A DNA stretch of 64,000 nucleotides from Noviherbaspirillum saxi (GTDB lineage: Bacteria; Pseudomonadota; Gammaproteobacteria; Burkholderiales; Burkholderiaceae_D): positions 620,001 through 684,000 of the forward strand of contig NZ_QYUO01000002.1 in assembly GCF_003591035.1 (NCBI RefSeq), read 5' to 3'. Below the pieces are notes generated by a model that was not told where the DNA came from, made no database searches, and saw nothing but the letters and a program-made list of their open reading frames with translations. Numbering within the stretch: position 1 is the first letter of the stretch; every line of letters begins with the position of its first letter. Shown in pieces: positions 28,810 to 37,347 of this stretch. Made by a program: the position numbers and the translations under genes.

Positions 28810-29739
28810 ATGACTGCACTCGTCATTGCTGAACACGACAATGCTTCCCTCAAGGGCAGCACCCTCCACACCATCACCGCGGCCGCCCAGTGCGGCGGCG
28901 ACGTCCATGTCCTCATCGCCGGTGCCAACTGCGGCGCGGTAGCTGAAGCCGCATCCAAGATCGCTGGCGTGGCCAAGGTCTTGGTCGCCGATGCCGCGCA
29001 TTTTGCCGAAGGCCTGGCCGAGAATGTCGCCGAACAGGCACTCGCGATCGCTTCCGCGTACGCGCACATCCTGGCGCCGGCCACCGCGTATGGCAAGAAC
29101 ATCCTGCCGCGCGTAGCCGCCAAACTGGACGTTGGGCAAATGTCAGAAATCACCAAGGTGATCTCGGCCGACACGTTCGAGCGTCCGTTCTATGCGGGTA
29201 ATGCCATTGCCACCGTGCAGTCGGCTGATCCGGTCAAGGTCATCACTGTGCGTACCACCGGCTTCGATGCGGCAGCCACCGGCGGTAACGCGGCAGTGGA
29301 AACCCTCACTGCAGCCGCTGATGCCGGCAAGTCGGCTTTCGTGTCGCGCGAAGTGGCCAAGTCCGACCGTCCGGAACTGACCGCCGCCAAGGTGATCGTG
29401 TCCGGTGGCCGCGGCATGGGTTCAAGCGACAACTTCAAGATCCTGGAGCCGCTGGCCGACAAGCTGGGTGCCGCCATGGGGGCGTCGCGCGCAGCGGTCG
29501 ATGCGGGCTTTGTCCCGAACGACTGGCAGGTCGGCCAGACCGGCAAGATCGTGGCACCGCAGCTGTATATCGCGGTCGGTATTTCCGGTGCGATCCAGCA
29601 TCTGGCCGGCATGAAGGATTCGAAGACCATCGTGGCGATCAACAAGGATCCGGACGCGCCAATCTTCTCGGTGGCGGATTACGGCATCGTAGGCGACTTA
29701 TTCGAGCTTGTGCCGCAGCTGGTCAACGAGCTTGGATGA
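28810..29739 (+). CDS. etfA: Electron transfer flavoprotein alpha subunit
   Basis: FAD-binding partner of EtfB, 309 aa from ATG 28810 ([15 protein letters not shown] is the family start; an upstream in-frame GTG at 28765 adds unrelated residues). C-terminal FAD signature: [20 protein letters not shown] near 225-244, then [15 protein letters not shown] and NKDPDAPIF. The stop overlaps the ATG of a truncated ETF-quinone oxidoreductase frame (ATGA), showing that all three electron-transfer genes once formed one unit. Confidence 0.96.
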   Translation: MTALVIAEHDNASLKGSTLHTITAAAQCGGDVHVLIAGANCGAVAEAASKIAGVAKVLVADAAHFAEGLAENVAEQALAIASAYAHILAPATAYGKNILPRVAAKLDVGQMSEITKVISADTFERPFYAGNAIATVQSADPVKVITVRTTGFDAAATGGNAAVETLTAAADAGKSAFVSREVAKSDRPELTAAKVIVSGGRGMGSSDNFKILEPLADKLGAAMGASRAAVDAGFVPNDWQVGQTGKIVAPQLYIAVGISGAIQHLAGMKDSKTIVAINKDPDAPIFSVADYGIVGDLFELVPQLVNELG

Positions 29740-29945
29740 GCATGGTTTCATTGATTGAACAGTACGGCCTACGTGAAGCGATGGAATACGATGTGGTCAT
29801 CGTGGGCGGCGGCCCGGCCGGCCTGTCGGCCGCGATTCGCCTCAAGCAGTTGGCCGCCGACAAGGCAGCGAAATCGGCGCCCAACCCAAGCTTTCGCCTA
29901 AACTTGACATTTTCTTTTAATGACATCTTGAAATCCACGTCCTAA
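29736..29945 (+). pseudogene. Truncated ETF-ubiquinone oxidoreductase (N-terminal fragment only)
   Basis: The frame begins inside the etfA stop and encodes YDVVIVGGGPAGLSAAIRLK, the FAD-binding start of ETF-QO, the membrane protein that passes electrons from ETF to quinone. Homology ends near residue 46 (about base 29873) of a protein normally near 550 aa. The remaining codons run into unrelated sequence and the hairpin element downstream. The rest of the gene is not in the window, so this copy cannot work and a full copy must exist elsewhere. Confidence 0.8.
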
Positions 29946-30240
29946 GGACGTGGTCATCGCCTAACTGGCTTTGCCTGTTAGAGCGAGGGACCTGCTCAAG
30001 GAAGTACCTTGCTTGATGTTGTGCCCACAATTGGGCGAAAGGCTACTGTGTAGATACGGTAGGACTGGACAGTGAAATAATCAGGAAATACGTCAAGTTT
30101 CAGGAAAAAGAAGAATCGCATCAACAAGAACTGCAATTGCGATCAACCTAGCGGACCTTCTACGAAGGTCCGCTCGTGTGCCCCCCTTTGGGGGGCATAA
30201 GGCAGAACCACGTTCTACGAACGTGGTTCATTTACTTGCG
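29924..30240 (+). ncRNA. Hairpin-rich non-coding element, HEARO/omega-RNA-like (orphan IS200/IS605-type derivative)
   Basis: About 315 bp with no credible gene, on either strand, but many perfect stems: CCACGTCC/GGACGTGG (29935-29953, loop TAA); CTAAC-GGC/GCC-GTTAG (29961-29981); CAAGG/CCTTG (29997-30011); GCCCA/TGGGC (30023-30036); CTAC...GTAG (30043-30062); ATCGCA/TGCGAT (30115-30143); 10 bp at 30151-30173 (loop TAC); 8 bp at 30179-30197; 11 bp at 30205-30229 (loop TAC). First and last hairpins share the CCACGT core like left and right IS605 ends. It follows an ATGA (29920-29923), the integration context I recall for HEARO elements. No iscB or tnpB gene. Identity is inference. Confidence 0.5.
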
Positions 30241-30259
30241 ACAGAGCCTGGGTGTCTCC

Positions 30260-31504
30260 TCACATTCCCGGACGCTTCATCCGGCAGGAAGTCGGCAAGG
30301 CCGCCACGTAGGTGTCGATCTTGCTGTCCGTCCTCCAGCCGTAGCCGGTGTTCTCGGCGTCGTAGCGCACATCCTTGCCGTTGGTCTTCACCCATGTGAC
30401 CATGTACAGCGGCTGCTGCAGCTGATGGTCGTCCTTGCGCATTTCCACTTCGCCGTTGAGGCTGGCTACCTTCATGCCTTCCATGGCGAAGGCGACCTTG
30501 ATCGGGTCGGTGGACTTCGCCTGCTTGACGGCTTTCGAGAGCAGGGTAATGCCTGCGTAGGTGGCCGACGAGAAGAAATCGTCGTTGTACCGCTTCTTGA
30601 ATGCCTCGACGATTTCCTTGCCCGCGAAGGTTTCATTGTTCGGATGCCAGTACGGAATCGACTTCACATGGTTGGCGCCCGCCGATCCGATCGCGGCGGG
30701 AATGCCGGGGCTGCTGGCGAAATAGGTGAAGAGACTGGTGTTGAGGTTGACTTCCTTGGCCGCCTTGATCAGCAGCGAGAGGTCCGCGCCCGCATTGCCG
30801 GTAATGACGACGTCGGCGCCGGACGTCGCGATCTTTGCAATATAGGGCGTGAAGTCCTTCACCTGTCCGAACGGATGCAGGTCGTCGCCGACGATCTGGA
30901 TATCGGGGCGCTTGCGTTTCAGGTTTTCCTTTGCCACGCGCGAGACCTGCTGGCCGAACGCGTAGTTCGGGTTGATCAAGTATACCTTCTTGATGTTCTT
31001 GTCCTTCTCGATGAAGGAGGTGAGGGCTTCCATGCGCATTTCGGCGTGCGCGTCGAGACGGAAATGCCAGAAACTGCATTTGCTGTTGGTCATGTCGGGA
31101 TCGCCGGCAGAGGTGTTCAGGTACACCACTTCCTTGCCCGGATTGCGTTCGTTGTGCTTGTTGATGGCGTCGATCAGCGCCAGGCCGGCGCCGGAGCCGA
31201 AGCCTTGCGCGACGTAGCGGAAGCCCTGGTCGACGACGGTCTTGAGGACGGCCAGCGTTTCCTGCGGGCTGGCCTTGTTGTCGAAGCCGACGATCTCGAA
31301 AGTGTGTTCTCCCGCCCATTTCTCCTTGTTCGCGATTTCCGCGATCATCTGCCAGCTCTTGAGCACGTTATGTCCGGTCGTGGCAAACGCGCCGGACAGT
31401 GGATCGATGTACGCAATGCGGATGGTGTCTGCGAACGCGCCGTTGGCGATGGCGAGCGCGCCTGAGGCGCATGCCAGCTTGATGCGGTAAGGGAGGATCG
31501 ACAT
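30260..31504 (-). CDS. Branched-chain amino acid-type ABC transporter substrate-binding protein
   Basis: Second LivK-like periplasmic binding protein of the island, about 414 aa. I chose the ATG at 31504, with AGAAAGG upstream, which gives signal peptide SILPYRIKLACASGALAI ending before FADTIRIAY; an in-frame start at 31534 would add ten residues before it. IAYIDPLSGAFATTG is the ligand-binding first loop. Only about 28% overlap in character with the 9.0 kb protein can be guessed by eye, so they may bind different acids. Encoded 55 bp after the ligase gene on the same strand, presumably one operon. No permease genes nearby. Confidence 0.88.
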   Translation of the reverse strand: MSILPYRIKLACASGALAIANGAFADTIRIAYIDPLSGAFATTGHNVLKSWQMIAEIANKEKWAGEHTFEIVGFDNKASPQETLAVLKTVVDQGFRYVAQGFGSGAGLALIDAINKHNERNPGKEVVYLNTSAGDPDMTNSKCSFWHFRLDAHAEMRMEALTSFIEKDKNIKKVYLINPNYAFGQQVSRVAKENLKRKRPDIQIVGDDLHPFGQVKDFTPYIAKIATSGADVVITGNAGADLSLLIKAAKEVNLNTSLFTYFASSPGIPAAIGSAGANHVKSIPYWHPNNETFAGKEIVEAFKKRYNDDFFSSATYAGITLLSKAVKQAKSTDPIKVAFAMEGMKVASLNGEVEMRKDDHQLQQPLYMVTWVKTNGKDVRYDAENTGYGWRTDSKIDTYVAALPTSCRMKRPGM

Positions 31505-31559
31505 GGAAAGCCTTTCTGATATGGGTGGCGCCACGCTGCCGGGGAGGCAAGCGCGGCCG

Positions 31560-33110
31560 TTACTTAATCGCGCCGTCGAGCGCCTGTTCTAGTTCGTGCC
31601 GCTTGATCTTGCCTGTGGTGCTGCGCGGGATTTCCTCTTCGCTGATAAAGATCACGTCCTTGGGCAGCTTGTAACCGGCGATCCTGCCCCGGCAGGCGCC
31701 GATGATGTCTTCGGCGGTAAGGGAGGCGTCGGTCCGGACCACGAATGCCACCGGCACCTCACCCCAGTGCGGATCCTTGCGGCGCACCACGGCCGCATCG
31801 GCGATGCCGGGATGCGCCAGCAGCACGCGTTCGATTTCGGCTGGGTAAATATTTTCGCCGCCGGACTTGATCAGGTATTTGCGGCGGTCGACGTAATCGA
31901 GCGTGCCGTCCGGGTTGCGTACGAATACGTCGCCCATGTGGAACCAGCCGTTGCGGAAATCCTTCTCGGTCGCCTCCGGCGCGCCCCAGTAGCCGCTGAA
32001 CAGCGTCGGTGACCGTACCGCCATTTCGCCGGGCGTGCCGTCCGACACTTCGTTGTCGTCTTCGTCGACCAGGCGGATGATGCAGTTCGAGTTCTGTTCC
32101 TTGGACAGTTTTTCCGGGAGTACGCCGATTGGCATGAAACCGCGGCTCGCGGGCGGCGTTCCGGTTTCGGTGGAGCCGAAGGAATTGACGAAGGGTGCTT
32201 GCAGCAGGCTGGTCACCTGTGCGATCTGGTCGCGCGGCACGAGGTCGGCCATGCAGCCGAGCGCACGCACGCCCTTGGCCTTGATGCCGGTGCGACGGAC
32301 TTCTTCGATCACGCGGTCCACCATGCCAGGGATCAGCGTCAGGTGGCCGATCTCCTCGCGCGCGACAATGGCGACGAGGGCGGATACGTCCAGTCCGTCC
32401 ATCACGATCACCTTGCCGCCGGTCGTCAGCGTGCCGTAGCACTGGTCGGTTGACACCATATGGAACAGCGGCGCCCAGGCGATGAAGGTGTCGCCCGGCT
32501 TGAGCAAGCCGTCGATCCGGTTGACGGTGGTGCGCGCGACCATCGCCCGCTGGCTGATCAGCGCGCCCTTGGGCAGGCCGGTGGTGCCGCTGGTGTACAG
32601 GATAATCAGGCCATCTTCCGGATCGGGCGGGCCGGCGCAGTCCGGTTCCTGGTCCGAGGCGCTGCCCAGCAGGGCCTCGTAGCCGCTTTCCAGGACGACA
32701 ATGCGTTCGACGCCGTGGCAGATGCGGTCCAGCGCCGCCGCATGCCTCTCGGACACGAAGACGATGCGCGGCGAGACGAGACGGATGCAGTGCTCCAGTT
32801 CGTCGTCCGCCTGGCGCCAGTTCTGACAGGCAAGGATCGCGCCGAGCCGGGCGGCTGCCATTTCCAGTTCGATGTACTCGATGCGGTTTTCGGACAGGAT
32901 CGCAACCCTGTCGCCATGTCTCACGCCAGCGTCCGCCAGTGCATTGACCAGCCGGTTGATGCGGCTGTCCAGCTCCGCATAGGTCAGTGAACGGCGACCG
33001 TCTTCCAATGCCGTGCGCGCCGGATTCAGCTTGACTTGTTGCCTGAACAACTCGGGAATGGTCAGCATGGCTGCCTGCCGTACGGCGGCATTGCCCACAT
33101 CGGTCTCCAC
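31560..33110 (-). CDS. AMP-forming acyl-CoA synthetase
   Basis: Third CoA ligase of the island, 516 aa, GTG start at 33110 with AAAGGAG 8-9 bp upstream. ATP motif LYTSGTTGLPKGALIS near 172, adenine-binding NSFGSTETGTP near 312 (the usual Y-G-x-T-E is F-G-S-T-E), GDVFVRNPDGTLDYVDR, SGGENIYPAEIE, and catalytic Lys in STTGKIKR. Transcribed away from the FadB-like gene; an island promoter on the minus strand lies 60 bp upstream. It is followed by a periplasmic binding protein gene, so uptake and activation of one acid are paired. Confidence 0.9.
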   Translation of the reverse strand: METDVGNAAVRQAAMLTIPELFRQQVKLNPARTALEDGRRSLTYAELDSRINRLVNALADAGVRHGDRVAILSENRIEYIELEMAAARLGAILACQNWRQADDELEHCIRLVSPRIVFVSERHAAALDRICHGVERIVVLESGYEALLGSASDQEPDCAGPPDPEDGLIILYTSGTTGLPKGALISQRAMVARTTVNRIDGLLKPGDTFIAWAPLFHMVSTDQCYGTLTTGGKVIVMDGLDVSALVAIVAREEIGHLTLIPGMVDRVIEEVRRTGIKAKGVRALGCMADLVPRDQIAQVTSLLQAPFVNSFGSTETGTPPASRGFMPIGVLPEKLSKEQNSNCIIRLVDEDDNEVSDGTPGEMAVRSPTLFSGYWGAPEATEKDFRNGWFHMGDVFVRNPDGTLDYVDRRKYLIKSGGENIYPAEIERVLLAHPGIADAAVVRRKDPHWGEVPVAFVVRTDASLTAEDIIGACRGRIAGYKLPKDVIFISEEEIPRSTTGKIKRHELEQALDGAIK

Positions 33111-33169
33111 GTCGCTTCTCCTTTGATGGCGGCAGCGTTATCGCTTGCATGGTTCCTGTTCTTTCGATG

Positions 33170-33211
33170 ACGGTAGCAGCTTGGCGTGCGCGCGTCTTGT
33201 GTGAACCTGCT
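33170..33211 (-). promoter_or_regulatory. Activator-type promoter, island copy 7 (minus strand, ligase)
   Basis: On the minus strand AGCAGGTTCACACAAG runs from 33211 to 33196, and -10 TACCGT from 33175 to 33170, the same 20-bp gap. The bases before the -10 (AGCTGC) equal those of the divergent copy 8. About 60 nt to the GTG at 33110. Confidence 0.65.
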
Positions 33212-33240
33212 ACGCAAAGCCGACGCACCCGGCATCCATC

Positions 33241-33282
33241 AGCCACTTGACGCAAGATCACATATTTTGGAGCTGCTAACCT
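33241..33282 (+). promoter_or_regulatory. Activator-type promoter, island copy 8 (FadB-like gene)
   Basis: AGCCACTTGACGCAAG at 33241-33256 and -10 TAACCT at 33277-33282. Divergent from copy 7, the two 16-mers being 29 bp apart. Leader about 35 nt to ATG 33321. Confidence 0.75.
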
Positions 33283-33320
33283 GAAGCGGTTATTGGCCAT
33301 GTCATAAAGGACTCCCCAGG

Positions 33321-35444
33321 ATGAGCAATCTCGTGTCTCTCGAACAGCGCGGCGCGCTTGCGATACTGCGCATCGACAATCCCCCGGTAAACGCACTGTC
33401 GCCCGCTGTCGTGCAGGGCATCAAAGCCGCGGTCGACCGCTTCGAAGCAAATCCCTCCATGCGCGCACTGGTGGTCTGCGCGGCCGGCCGCACCTTCGTC
33501 GCCGGCGGGGACATCTCCGAATTCTCCAAGCCGGATTTCACTACCGAACCCTTCAACACTACCCTGAACCGCATCGAAAACCTCGGCCGTCCCGTGGTGG
33601 CGGTGCTGCACGGCACCGTGCTCGGCGGCGGCCTCGAGCTGGCCATGGCTTGCCACTACCGCATCGCCGCGCCGTCCACACGGCTCGGCCTGCCGGAAGT
33701 GCTGCTCGGCATCCTGCCCGGTTCGCATGGAACGCAGCGCCTGCCGCGCCTGGTGGGAGTCAAGCAGGCACTAAACATGATGCTCAGCGGTCGCCCCATC
33801 GGTGCCGACAGGGCGCTGCAGGCAGGGCTAGTCGACGCGCTTGCCGAGGGAGATCCGGACGCGGCCGCCGTTCAGTTTATGGAGGGTCTGGTGGCCGCAG
33901 GCAAGGGGCCGCGCCGTACCGGGGAACGGACGGTGTCGATGGAGGATGTCGAGCCGGATTTCTTCGAGACGATGCTCGACGAAGTAAAGACAAAGAAGGG
34001 AGCTTATCCCGCGCCACAGCGCATTGTGCATTGCGTGGAAGCTGCCGCGACGCTGCCGCTGCTGCAGGGTCAGGGTGTCGAGGCCCGATTGTTCGAGGAA
34101 TGCCGTGTTTCACCGCAGTCCGAGGCAATGCGTAAGCTGTTTTTTGCCGAACGCGAAGCGACCAGAATTCCGGGCGTCGCGGAAAATGTGGCGCCGAGGC
34201 CCATCCGGAAGGTCGGCGTCATCGGCGCGGGAACGATGGGCGGTGGCATCGCCATGAATTTCGCCAACGCCGATATCCCTGTGGTAATCATCGAGACTTC
34301 GCAGGAGGCGCTGGATCGCGGCCTGGGCATCGTGCGCAAGAACTACGAAAACACGGCCGCCAAGGGCAAGCTGGCGCCGGGCGAACCTGCCCGCCGCATG
34401 GGATTGCTGACCGGTTCCCTTGATTTTCAAGACTTGGCCGACTGTGACCTCGTGATCGAGGCCGTGTTCGAAAATCTCGACATCAAGAAGCAGGTTTCGC
34501 AACGCCTCGGGGCAGTTTGCAAGCCTGGCGCTATCATTGCCAGCAACACTTCCACGCTCGACGTCGATGTTCTGGCCACGGCCAGCGGCCGTGCCGCGGA
34601 CTTCCTCGGCATGCATTTTTTCAGTCCAGCCAATGTCATGCGGCTGCTGGAAATCGTGCGCGGTGCCCAGACGGCCCCTGATGTGCTAGCCACCATCGTT
34701 CGCCTTGCCAAGACCATCGGCAAGGTGCCGGTCGTGTCAGGCGTCTGCTACGGATTCATCGGCAACCGCATGCTGGAATCCTATCTACGCGAATCTGAGT
34801 TCCTCATGATGGAAGGCGCGAGTCCCGCCCAGATCGACCGAGCGATCCAGTCGCTTGGCCTGCCAATGGGGCCGTGCCGCATGCTCGATCTGGCCGGTCT
34901 TGATGTTGCAGCAAAAGTTGTGATCGAACGCGGGAAGGCAGGTGCCCTACCCGCTGACCCGAGCTACCGTGCCGTAGTACAGAAAATGATGGAGCTCGGC
35001 CGCTTTGGGCAGAAGACAGGCTTCGGATACTACCGCTATGACGGCCGCACACCCGTTCCCGATCCTGAGGTTGAGACGATCTGTATTGCGCTCGCGGAAA
35101 AGTATGGCATTGCGCGCCGCACGGGTATCACTGACCAAGAAATCATCGAGCGCTGCTTGTACCCGCTTGTCAATGAAGGCGCCAGGATTCTCGAAGAAGG
35201 GATTGCGTATCGTCCCGGCGATATTGATCTCGTTTGGGTCAATGGCTACGGATTTCCGGATTACCGGGGTGGCCCGATGCATCTGGCCGATACCATCGGT
35301 ATCGCAAAGATCGCCGGGCGCTTGGACCATTACGCACAACTGCGCGGGGATCAGCACGGTTACTGGAGCATCTCTTTGCTTCTGGCGTTCATGGCAGAGA
35401 GAGGACTGCATTTCAGAGACTGGCCAATCAAGCCGGAGAACTGA
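33321..35444 (+). CDS. Bifunctional enoyl-CoA hydratase / 3-hydroxyacyl-CoA dehydrogenase
   Basis: Multifunctional beta-oxidation enzyme, 707 aa. N-terminal crotonase domain (1-190) with FVAGGDISEFSK near 59-70 and GLPEVLLGILPGSHGTQRLPRL containing a catalytic Glu. Linker, then NAD-binding domain with VIGAGTMGGGIAMNFA near 300 and the catalytic HFFSPANVMRLLEIVRG motif (His and Glu). Two C-terminal HAD repeats, the last with GYGFPDYRGGPMHLAD. The layout matches the peroxisomal/FadJ type. AAAGGA before ATG; island promoter upstream; the next ligase gene is 31 bp downstream. Confidence 0.94.
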   Translation: MSNLVSLEQRGALAILRIDNPPVNALSPAVVQGIKAAVDRFEANPSMRALVVCAAGRTFVAGGDISEFSKPDFTTEPFNTTLNRIENLGRPVVAVLHGTVLGGGLELAMACHYRIAAPSTRLGLPEVLLGILPGSHGTQRLPRLVGVKQALNMMLSGRPIGADRALQAGLVDALAEGDPDAAAVQFMEGLVAAGKGPRRTGERTVSMEDVEPDFFETMLDEVKTKKGAYPAPQRIVHCVEAAATLPLLQGQGVEARLFEECRVSPQSEAMRKLFFAEREATRIPGVAENVAPRPIRKVGVIGAGTMGGGIAMNFANADIPVVIIETSQEALDRGLGIVRKNYENTAAKGKLAPGEPARRMGLLTGSLDFQDLADCDLVIEAVFENLDIKKQVSQRLGAVCKPGAIIASNTSTLDVDVLATASGRAADFLGMHFFSPANVMRLLEIVRGAQTAPDVLATIVRLAKTIGKVPVVSGVCYGFIGNRMLESYLRESEFLMMEGASPAQIDRAIQSLGLPMGPCRMLDLAGLDVAAKVVIERGKAGALPADPSYRAVVQKMMELGRFGQKTGFGYYRYDGRTPVPDPEVETICIALAEKYGIARRTGITDQEIIERCLYPLVNEGARILEEGIAYRPGDIDLVWVNGYGFPDYRGGPMHLADTIGIAKIAGRLDHYAQLRGDQHGYWSISLLLAFMAERGLHFRDWPIKPEN

Positions 35445-35475
35445 GATTCCCTGTGACGATGGAGAGGAGAAGAGC

Positions 35476-37140
35476 ATGCTGCAAGAACGTATCGCCCGCA
35501 GTGCATGGTATAACGAGACTGTCCCAAAGCTGTTCGCTACCACTCGTACCACGTTCCCGGACAAGGCGGCGCTGGTCTACGAAGGACGGGAGATGAGTTA
35601 CCGGGCACTAGGCGACGAAGTGGACCGGTTGTCGCAAGCTCTGTTGAATCTCGGCATCGGAAAGGGGGATGTTGTCTCCACTCTGCCAAGTCCTACGCCC
35701 GAGTTTGTCAGCCTGTACCTGGCAACATTGCAGATCGGCGCAGTGGTCAACCCATTGAACCTGCTGTGGGGAACACTTGAACTCTCCGGCGTGCTCCCGC
35801 GCAATGCACCGAAACTCATCGTCATTGTGCACCGGTACGGGGGACGAGATTATCTGCAGCTGCTGTGCGAGGCCCTGCCGGATCTGGTCTTTAATGGGCA
35901 GGGAAGAGTCTCGTCAGCGGCCGTACCATCCTTGCAGTACATGGTCGGCGTGAGCCGCACCAACGAACGCGACGAACAGTTCCTTGATTTCCATACCCTG
36001 CTCGGGCAGGTGACATCCGTTGATCATGAACGGCTGGACAAATTGCGGACCGCAGGTAGGCCCGATGATATCCAGTTCATCTGTCAGACGTCAGGGACCA
36101 CCGGGTTGTCAAAAAGCGCTTTGTGGGACCATCGTCCACCGCTTGCCGCCGTCAACTTTGCTGCCAGGTCACTGGCGTATACGGAGCAGGAACGTTTTCT
36201 CAATCTGTCTCCGTTGTTCCACAACAGCGGGCTCTTCGCGATTAACCTGAATCTGGTCCTCAGCGGAAGCACGCTGTATCTGATGGAGTCTTTTAACGCG
36301 GAAACCGCGGTGCAACTGGTCGATCGTCATCGCATCACAGCGACATCTGGCTTCGAGGCGCACTGGCAGGGAATGCATCGGGTTCCAGGCTTCAAGGACT
36401 ACGCATTTACTATCGACAAGGCTATAGTGGCGGGCGACCCGGCCACAATTGATCTCGTTCGTGCGATGTGTCCGGCGGGCGCGACCGTCACAGGCCTGTA
36501 TGCCCAGACGGAGAATGGCCCCCTGATTTCGCTTGGCGATCACGATTGCATGGACGCGGGACTGAATAAACATACGCATGGCCGTCCGCTTCCCGGCGTG
36601 CAGGTCGTGATCAAGAATCCTGACACCGGAGAGCGCATGCGACAGGGCGCAGGTGGTGAAATCTGCTACCGCAGCCCGTTTATGTTTCGCGGATATCTCA
36701 ATCAACCGGATGAAGCCGCCAAGGCCATTGACACAGAAGGCTATTTTCACAGTGGTGACTATGGCCATCTCGACAATGGCTATCTGACTTATCTCGGCCG
36801 GCTCGGAGGTGTCGTCAAATCTGGTGGCGAAAACGTGTCCACGACCCGCGTGAGCACCTTGCTGCTGGACGTATTCCAGAACCGGTTCGATGACGTCAAA
36901 ACGGTTGGAATTCCGGATCCTTACTGGGGGGCGCGTGTGATCAGTTTCGTAAGAACCCGGGAAGGCACATTGCTCGAAAGCGATGCCATGTTGCGCGAAG
37001 CTTGCAAGGGAAAAATGGCGTCGTACGAGATCCCACGCAACTTCCTCACTTGGGAAGGAGAATGGCCGATGTCACCAGAAGGAAAAATCGACTTCTCGGT
37101 GCTGCGAAGCGTCGCGCAGTCGCGCTTTTCGAACATCTGA
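35476..37140 (+). CDS. AMP-forming acyl-CoA synthetase family protein with unusual ATP loop
   Basis: 554 aa from ATG 35476 (GAGGAGAAGAG upstream); the open frame extends farther up inside fadB but is not homologous there. Adenylate-forming fold: QTSGTTGLSKSALWDH near 210, where the normal Pro-Lys-Gly is Ser-Lys-Ser; adenine region LYAQTENGP; SGDYGHLDNGYLTYLGR; SGGENVSTTRV; and Lys in MSPEGKIDF. The changed P-loop keeps the lysine, so activity is likely, but kinetics or substrate may differ. In the fadB operon. Substrate unknown. Confidence 0.85.
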   Translation: MLQERIARSAWYNETVPKLFATTRTTFPDKAALVYEGREMSYRALGDEVDRLSQALLNLGIGKGDVVSTLPSPTPEFVSLYLATLQIGAVVNPLNLLWGTLELSGVLPRNAPKLIVIVHRYGGRDYLQLLCEALPDLVFNGQGRVSSAAVPSLQYMVGVSRTNERDEQFLDFHTLLGQVTSVDHERLDKLRTAGRPDDIQFICQTSGTTGLSKSALWDHRPPLAAVNFAARSLAYTEQERFLNLSPLFHNSGLFAINLNLVLSGSTLYLMESFNAETAVQLVDRHRITATSGFEAHWQGMHRVPGFKDYAFTIDKAIVAGDPATIDLVRAMCPAGATVTGLYAQTENGPLISLGDHDCMDAGLNKHTHGRPLPGVQVVIKNPDTGERMRQGAGGEICYRSPFMFRGYLNQPDEAAKAIDTEGYFHSGDYGHLDNGYLTYLGRLGGVVKSGGENVSTTRVSTLLLDVFQNRFDDVKTVGIPDPYWGARVISFVRTREGTLLESDAMLREACKGKMASYEIPRNFLTWEGEWPMSPEGKIDFSVLRSVAQSRFSNI

Positions 37141-37182
37141 AAAAGAAGCTTATTTTTGAAGCGTCGTGGCAGAGAGATTGCA

Positions 37183-37224
37183 GCTATCTGACGCAAGCTC
37201 ACGTTGCGGCTATCACATAGACTG
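37183..37224 (+). promoter_or_regulatory. Activator-type promoter, island copy 9 (before a chemoreceptor remnant)
   Basis: AGCTATCTGACGCAAG at 37183-37198 and -10 TAGACT at 37219-37224. The -10 region matches copy 3 (GTAGACTG versus ATAGACTG). It now drives only a decayed chemoreceptor frame starting at 37348. Confidence 0.62.
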
Positions 37225-37347
37225 TATCTGCGGATATGGCGGTGCTCAGTTGGGAAAGTTTAGGTGCGAAACATTACGAAGATGCGAATTTCTGCCCACC
37301 CTTACTAAGTCTGTATCCCCCTTCGTTTTGGTAGAAAGAGCCAGAAA

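Noticed and set aside
29924..30240. CRISPR array or group II intron fragment as explanation of the hairpin-rich stretch
   Set aside because: No regularly spaced direct repeats and no domain V-like motif; hairpins differ in sequence and only the end pair is related.
31759..33396. Second long minus-strand frame overlapping the ligase gene at 31.6-33.1 kb
   Set aside because: Arg/Pro-rich translation in another frame of a clearly homologous ligase; a shadow.
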